This document shows, piece by piece, positions 57,741 through 64,000 of a stretch of DNA of 64,000 bases. Numbering within the stretch: the stretch's first letter is position 1; each line of letters opens with the position of its first letter. Under the pieces are notes generated by a model. That model was not told the DNA's origin. It did not search any database and saw only the letters and a list, made by a program, of their open reading frames with translations. This DNA comes from Larix kaempferi (lineage: Eukaryota > Streptophyta > Pinopsida > Pinales > Pinaceae), in contig BSBM01000870.1 of assembly GCA_027924585.1 (NCBI GenBank), forward strand, positions 1,240,001 through 1,304,000, written 5' to 3'. Position numbers and translations under genes: made by a program.

Positions 57741-59169
57741 AATATGTATCAATATTTTCGTGAAAAACGGAGCCACCTACACCTTGGGTTACCTTGGTTC
57801 CGATGATATCGAAGTTGCACAATAAATCGCACTATGATTTAACAAAATTCGTGCTTACATTGAATCGTGACTTAGTGGGACACGTCATAACATTGGAAGG
57901 GTCATCACATTTCAAAGATTTGTCTTTTCTTTTTTTTAATAGAAACGTATATTGTATAAAAAAAAAAGTCGCGGTCTTGGACCAAATTGACATAGTACAA
58001 GAGTACTAAGTACATATTCTACTTTGCTTTAACAGAGAGCCAAAGTAGACCTTTATTGGAAGAATTTGTTAATAGGAGTCCTCTTGCCTTTCCACTCTTA
58101 CAGGAAGAGCTTATTTTAATTAAAACAAAAGGTTAGGTCTTTCAGAATACTTATAATGAAGCTAACAATTATGTAGCTGTCAGGAAATGAGGGAGTTCAA
58201 AATGCTCGAGAGTCTATTTACTTTTTATGTTGTTGAATTGCCAATAAACCTTCTACGAAGATGTAATTGTGGTCATTCTGCACTCAAGGAAATGAAGAAA
58301 TTCCATATCATGAAATGAAAGTGTCATGAGAAAGCTAATAGATATGCTGAGTTGAGAGAGCCAGTATACGAGAGAGATGAATTCAGTAAACACTAAGTAT
58401 AGCAATCTTCTGGAGCTCCGAACTTCATTGTCATCTATACAAGATTCTGAGAAATTTTAAGCTTCGATTTAAGTCTGAAAGTTCCTAGAGATGGGCATAA
58501 CTACTTAAGACTGCTTCCCCTCTTACCTTCTTGGTAATGTTATGGGCATAACTTAAGGCTGCGTTCCTATTGCTCATTTAGAATGCTTCTGATGAGGCTA
58601 ACAAATATGTAGCCTGCAGGAAAAGAGAGAGTTCAATATGCTCAAGAGTCTATTTACTTTTTTAGTTGTTGAATTGCCAGTGAACCTTTTGCGAAGATGT
58701 AATTGTGGTCATTCTGCTCTCAAGGAAATGAAGAAATGCCATAACTTGAATTGGGCATGTCATGGGAATGCTAATAGAAATATTGAGATAAGAGAGCCAG
58801 TATACCAGAGAGATGAATTCAGAAGACAGCTCCGAAGTTCAGTATCATCTATACCAGATTCTGAGAGATTTTTTTTAAGCTTCGATATATGTTTGAAAGT
58901 TCTTGGAGATGGGCAACTGCTGAAGACTGCTTCCCCTGTTACGATCATGTTATTGATATGAAACCTGTTGTACCATTGAGGGGTGCTTTCAACCTTGAAT
59001 ACACTCTGAAATCTTCTATTAGTCTGGAGATTGTAATGTAACCGAGAAGGCTATTATTGCTCAGAACAATTGAAAATGTTGATTCTAGTCTAAAATTCGA
59101 ACAATTGATTATGTTGATTCAAATTGTAATGTTGATTCAAGTTTAAAAATCGATTCTAACAGAATGGTG
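57741..59169. other. Unassigned stretch with 437-bp tandem duplication
   Basis: 57741-58010 holds a short ORF reading TYTLGYLGSDDIEVA in one frame and LTLNRDLVGHVITLEG in another; I do not recognise either. 58143-58579 and 58580 to about 58960 are tandem copies: both start AATG(C/A)AGCTAAC-like, then contain GAAGATGTAATTGTGG and GAATTCAG. The second copy has a 107-codon ORF (58638-58961) without domain signal. Exon-like pieces (TTTAACAG/A and CTTACAG/G) occur near 58033 and 58100. It may be LARD-2 interior carrying gene fragments, or plain intergenic DNA. Confidence 0.4.
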
Positions 59170-59199
59170 GAAGATAACTTATAAAAATAGTGCCTTTCT

Positions 59200-62100
59200 C
59201 ATGGAATATAATGAGCAACTATTTCCATATTGGATAGCTTGAGCATGCCTTGCTGTTGACTGGTTGCGGCATTGGCTTCAAAATCCGCCTCATTGTTTAA
59301 GGTTCTTAAAATATGATAAGCCTTAAACATAGTGAATGTGCTCCAAATTTGCCGAATTCGTTGAATAATGCGGCTTAGAGGTAGATTATTTATTAGTGTC
59401 GGTATTGAGGGCGCGGATTATGATCAAAGAATCTCCAAACACTTGGATCTTTTCAATATTATGCTCTCTAGCAATCTGGCATCCTTTCATCAAGGCTAAA
59501 GCTTCTGCCATATTGTTTGAGCATATGCCCAGTACCCACCTATACTTCAGTTTTATATTTCCATCTCTATTCCACAATACTCCTCCTGCTCCTGCTGCAC
59601 CAGGATTGTTCTTGGAGGCACCGTCGAAGTGGAGACTGTCCTTTACCTGAGATGTTCTCCACTCTTGGAAATCTTTGTTAGTGACTCTGATTTGCTAGGA
59701 TGGAATGTGTCTCTGTTGGGGCTCCTTGATGGGATGTGGCCGAAATGCTCCTATCCAGCTCAATTCAAGCTTGCTAAGGGTTGCATCGAGTCTGTACTTA
59801 GAGTTATTTAGGCATTCAAGCAATAAACCTTTGGCCTGGCTTGCTGTATGAATGGGGCTACTGAGCTTATCGTGGAAGATTGTCTGATTTCTTGCAATCC
59901 AGATTTTCCAGCATGCATGTTTTGGGATGGACATCCAAATATGATACCAGAGTTTATCCTTGGAGAGGGGTGCTGGATAGATAGATTTCCTATCAATGAA
60001 GAGTTGTGTGGTGGAAGTTAAAGAGGGCATGATGATGTTGAGATCCCAAAGCAGAGGATTCCAGACCTGCTTGGAGTAAAGACATTCCAGAAATAGATGA
60101 TTGAGTGATTCGAGGTTGCTCTGACAGAGTGGGCACCAGAAAGGCCCGTGGAATACTCTCTTACTGAGATTATCCCCAGTGAAAATTTTACAATATATTA
60201 AGGTCCAGGTAAAGAAATTGATTTTCAGGAGTCCCATACGATCCCATACCATTTTCCAAATTTCCTTTCTTACATCTTCTTTCAATTGAAGGGTGTTGTA
60301 TCCCAGGACAGATGTATACGAGCCTGTTGGCCCCCAGCCCCGTTCATCCTTTGCCATTAAATGTAAGGGAGCACACCCTTTCAGTTTCTCAATTAGAGTG
60401 GCTTTGGCTGCCTCAAGAAGGGCAGGAACATCTATCTTTTTCCAGCTTTTCCAATTGCCATAACTATCCCAAGAGCTGAAATCATTTAGCGTTGTGATCC
60501 GATGATGGGCGAGCCAATCTGCAATGTTGTTTAGCTCGCATCAATTCTGCAATGCCTCTTTTTCCATTATTTTGTCGTTGAAGATATCTATTTTCTTGTC
60601 GTTCCTTGGTACCCAATATAATTCTTTTGCAAAGAATTCCCATGCCTCTTTGCATAGTGTCCATGTGCTTGTGCCTTTGGAAGTGGGATTTTGATCTAAA
60701 CACCTTAGGTTGGCTCCCTGTAAATATTTCTTACTGAACACTTGACTGATTCGGTGCCGCTTCTTGTGAGGAATCTGCCATAACAGCTTACCACCTGATG
60801 CTAGATTTGCATGGCGAGTGTCACGAATTTGCAGGCCTCCCGCGATTTCACCTCGATTTTTGGATTCTTAATTATCTCCCAATTCACTAAGTGGATTATT
60901 TTTCCATTGTTTTTCCCTCCAGAACATAGAAAATCTCTCATAGTTTTACTTATCTGATTTGTTGTTTCTTTTGGAGCTAGGAGAGTTGAGAACTGGTAGA
61001 TAGGAGAGGCGAAGATTATCGAGTTCACAAGGATCAGCTTTCCCGCCTTACCGAGCCAATGTCCACCCCAACTTTTAATTCTTCTTTTGATTTTATTGAT
61101 GGTATCTTCCCAAGTTCCAGCCTTTGAGTTGCCATAAGTGATGGGGAGCCCCAGGTAAATGATTTTTTCCCAGTGATTATGCACCTTGATGCCAAGGATC
61201 CTGCTGATTTTTGCAGGAACACTGTTGTTTATATTCCAGCTGTAGACTGCACTTTTCTGAAGGTCAATCTTGCCTCCTGAGACACTGCAATACATGTCCA
61301 TATTATGCTTGAAGTTACAGGCTATGGTGGGAGAAGATCCCCCCAGAAATAAGGAATCATCAGCAAACAAAGTGTGGTTGAGAGGATGGGAATCCAAGGT
61401 CAATTGGAGGCGAGGGAGGGTTCCAATGAGAAGATCGTGGTTTAATTTTCGGCTATAGAATCAGCCAAGATAATGTATAGGAAAGGGGAGAGAGGGCAGC
61501 CTATCCTGATGCCTCAGGTTGCTTGGAAGAATTCGGAAGGACAGCCATTAATTAAGGGGGCAATCCAGGGCTTGCTAATGCAAGCAGCAATCCAATTGAT
61601 GAATGTTTCATTGAAGCCAAAACGGGACATAATTTTGAAGAGGAAGGAGTGCTTAACATGGTCAAATGCGTTGGCCATGTCAAGCTTGACTAACATACCT
61701 TTTTCCTTTCTAGATATGCTGGAGTGTATAGCTTCTTGTACGAGAATTACATTGTCCAGAATTTGTCTCCCTTCCAGAAAGCCACCTTGGTTCTCCGAAA
61801 TGATGTTGCTGAGTAGGGGCTTCATCCGATTCGCCAACATCTTGGATATGATCTTGTAGGAGGCGTTACATAAGGAAATCAGTCTGAATCTTTTGAAGGA
61901 GCTAGGATTTGTATTTTTAGGTAAGAGGGCCAAAAAGGTGCTTTTTGTGCCTCCTCCGATTTTAGCCGTTGAATGAAAATGTTTTACCATTCTCATGAAA
62001 TATTTTTTTATGTAATCCCAACAAGATTTATAGAAATGAAGGGAGAAGCCGTCGGGGCCTGGGGCTTTATCAGCATCAAATGAGTTGATAGTATTTTCCA

Positions 62101-63461
62101 CTTCCTGCATTGAAAGGCTCCATGATCCTCTTATTCTCTTATAGCGTGATATTGTTCATGATATGTTCCAGCAAAACGTGCTCCACGTCTCCTTCATCCC
62201 TGTCTTCCTTGGCGAACAGCGTGGAATAATGTGAATGTGCAGCGATTTTGATATTTGCATTTCTTGTACAGATCGAGTTGTCCTCTAAATTGATCTCTCC
62301 AATATGATTGACCGATTGTCTAATTTTGAATTGATTATGAAAATATCTCGTGTTTTTATCCCCTGACTTTAGCCATGTGCTCCTTGATTTCAGACGCCAA
62401 TATTCCTCCTCCTTTCTAAAGGCGTGATACACCCTTAATTGATGATTAGTTTCCTCATGCAACGTTTTTGCTTCCACGGTCTGCTCGTCCATGGCGAATT
62501 GAAAGTTTTCTAAATCGCCCATGGTATTTTTTCTGGGCGCTGCAAGGGCTGGACAGTTTGCTTTTGCCCAAATCTTAAGACCAATCTTGGTATTTTTTAA
62601 TTTTTGTTCCCATACATGACTAGGTGAACCGGTGATAGGGATTCTCCACGCCTTTTCCAGAATGGGCCAGAAACTTGAGTGCTCGAACCATAGGGGACTG
62701 AACCTGAATGGAATAGGACCGAGCTCCTCTATATCCTTAAATTCTATATCCTTAAATTGAATATGGATTGGTTTATGGTCCGAGGCCAGATTGGTTAGAA
62801 TGCAGGAGGAGATAATCTCAATGTCGGACAGGAGGCTACTGTGGATGAGAAATCTGTCCAACCTGGCCATGATATTCCCCTTGCCAAGGCACTTGTTGGA
62901 CCATGTATACTTCCCTTTCTTAGGCTTGATATCGATGAGATCCCACTTATGAATAATAGCTTCCACCTGTTGTTTGAAGAAGTCATTGCCACTTAGGCCT
63001 CCTCTCTTTTCAGCTTTGGAGAGGGTGATGTTCATATCGCCTGCTAAGATTATGTTTTGTGGGTTATATGCTTCCAAGAAGTCTTCTAGTATACTCCAGC
63101 ACTCTTTTTTTTCAAAGTAAAGATTTGGCACATAGATGTTGAACAGGGCGATTTGCTTTTTGCTCTGCAAATGGGTAAGATCCGTATAGATCCAGTGTTG
63201 CGTGGCAAATTGATTGTGTAGCTGGAATTTGTCAGAGGACCATAAGGTTGCCAAACCTCCAAAGGCTCCTCTGGCGCTAACTGCATATCCTGTATTATGT
63301 TTCCATTATTCTTTTCCAATGGTTAATATTGTCTTGTCATCGAGTTTGGTCTCCTGGAGTAGTAGAAGATCAGGCATGTCGATTCTTTGTAGATCTTTGA
63401 CTACTTGTATCTTGTCAAGATTACCCAGCCCTCTACTATTCCAAGAGACCAGATTCATCAT
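59200..63461 (-). pseudogene. LINE-2 ORF2 (endonuclease, RT, zf-RVT, RNase H)
   Basis: Starts at ATG 63461 (MMNLVSWNSRGLG). Endonuclease: LLLQETKLDD, FGGLATLWSS, IILAGDMNITLSKAEKRGG and SDHKPI. A TAA at 63306-63308 interrupts it. The linker (WLKSGDKNTRYFH) runs to 62139. A frame change near 62110 precedes RT: GPDGFSLHFYKSCW, LIPLCNAS-like and VKLDMANAFDHV. The active box is LFADDSLFLGG at 61356-61367. The thumb extends to about 60800. zf-RVT is at 60357-59695 (FTWTLIYCKIFTGDNL, CPLCQSNLESLNHLFLEC). RNase H is at about 59620-59250 (NMAEALALMKGCQIA, VFGDSLIIIRAL, ILRTLNNEADFEANAA). It has fewer lesions than LINE-1. Confidence 0.9.
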
Positions 63462-64000
63462 TTAGGGGTGTAGATGAAGGAGGGAGTTCCTCCTGGTAGG
63501 TCTCCAATTTTTTTTCCTGTTGTCCTGGTTCTAGTATTTCTGCTAAAGACCATATCTATCATTGCTTGGGAGCCTTGAACTTTCTCTCGCTCTGCTTCTT
63601 CTTCCCTCAAATCTTTGGTGGATTTTCGACCCAGTTTTTTGGTGGATTTATCGAAGGGTTCTTCTGGAGAGGAGGGGGAGTTGGGGGTTCTATCTTTTGT
63701 GATCTCAGCATAGGAGGGAGTCTCTTTTATCAGGGTAGAACTAGTGGGGCTTGGGGTACTCTGGGTCGGGGGGATCAAAGGAATCACGGGGTTGCTCTGA
63801 GATGCAAAAGTATCTTGTTGTTCTCGTATTTCTCCTTCTTCTTCAGTCTCAGGATTTTCCTGGTTCTCAATTGATTCCAGTGCTTTGAAGTTGTTCTTGT
63901 TGTTCGAGGCTGACGGCTCTTGATGTTGCTGGTCTATTTTCTGTAGATTTAGGCTTTTTGAGTGATCTTTCGTACCTGCTTTGTTGTTTTTTTGGATGGC
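63458..64000 (-). CDS. LINE-2 ORF1, C-terminal part (partial)
   Basis: One frame is open without stops from the window edge down to TGA at 63458-63460, about 180 residues. It is rich in Q, E, S, P and K (AIQKNNKAGTKD, STEEEGEI-like, TPSYAEITKDR) and ends PGGTPSFIYTPK. The DUF4283 and zinc knuckle would lie outside the window. Its stop overlaps the ORF2 start as ATGA, so ORF2 is probably translated by reinitiation. Confidence 0.7.
   Translation of the reverse strand, partial: AIQKNNKAGTKDHSKSLNLQKIDQQHQEPSASNNKNNFKALESIENQENPETEEEGEIREQQDTFASQSNPVIPLIPPTQSTPSPTSSTLIKETPSYAEITKDRTPNSPSSPEEPFDKSTKKLGRKSTKDLREEEAEREKVQGSQAMIDMVFSRNTRTRTTGKKIGDLPGGTPSFIYTPK

Larger units (their letters stand above)
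59170..64000 (-). mobile_element. LINE-2: second L1-type LINE, 5' end beyond the window
   Basis: Minus strand, with the ORF1 C-terminus, then ORF2 (endonuclease, RT, zf-RVT, RNase H). Its sequence differs from LINE-1 throughout, so it is another family. The 3' end near 59170 has no evident A-tail. ORF2 would be about 1,420 codons, normal for plant L1. Confidence 0.88.

Overview
The window is nuclear DNA of a seed plant with a large, repeat-rich genome. It is built almost entirely of retrotransposons: Ty3/gypsy elements of chromovirus, Athila and Tat type, one Ty1/copia element, L1-type LINEs, a tRNA-related SINE, and short-LTR non-autonomous elements with an initiator-tRNA-Met primer site. 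I found no convincing single-copy host gene, tRNA, rRNA or CRISPR array. The lineage (gymnosperm or angiosperm) cannot be fixed from the sequence alone. Nearly all coding regions carry stop codons or frameshifts.

Layout. 1-3521: a duplicated segment holding the 3' half of a short-LTR element (here LARD-1) and the piece of a minus-strand LINE into which it had inserted. 3517-7902: a truncated chromovirus-like gypsy element. 7903-10862: remnants, including an LTR starting at 10243. 10863-18347: a complete but decayed copia element inside that LTR, itself hit by a 444-bp retroposed insert. 18353-19163: the rest of the LTR, an (AT)n run and a SINE. 19164-56548: one LINE (LINE-1, minus strand) split by a nest. 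LINE-1 contains LARD-1 (20986-52317), which contains an Athila-like element on the minus strand (22410-49837), which contains a Tat-like element on the plus strand (27004-42616). 56549-57740: the 5' part of a second short-LTR element (LARD-2). 57741-59170: unassigned DNA with a 437-bp tandem duplication. 59170-64000: a second minus-strand LINE (LINE-2).

The nest is well supported. Each LTR element has a 5-bp target-site duplication: GATTG for LARD-1, CTCCC for Athila, AATTG for Tat, and ATTGG/GTTGG for copia. Removing LARD-1 restores the LINE-1 reading frame across the junction. Removing the Athila element rejoins a tandem duplication in the LARD-1 leader.

Three things stand out. LARD-1 carries no pol but has one long ORF, with a CPYC...CPIC zinc ribbon like that of plant J-domain/DUF3444 proteins joined to a long coiled coil. 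The Tat element carries an antisense gene downstream of pol with its own TATA box and two GT-AG introns that fit the reading frame; it resembles plant-mobile-domain proteins. The Tat element also has an extra RNase H after its integrase and repeated GCGCGGTA-type motifs in its LTRs, its leader and the antisense intron.
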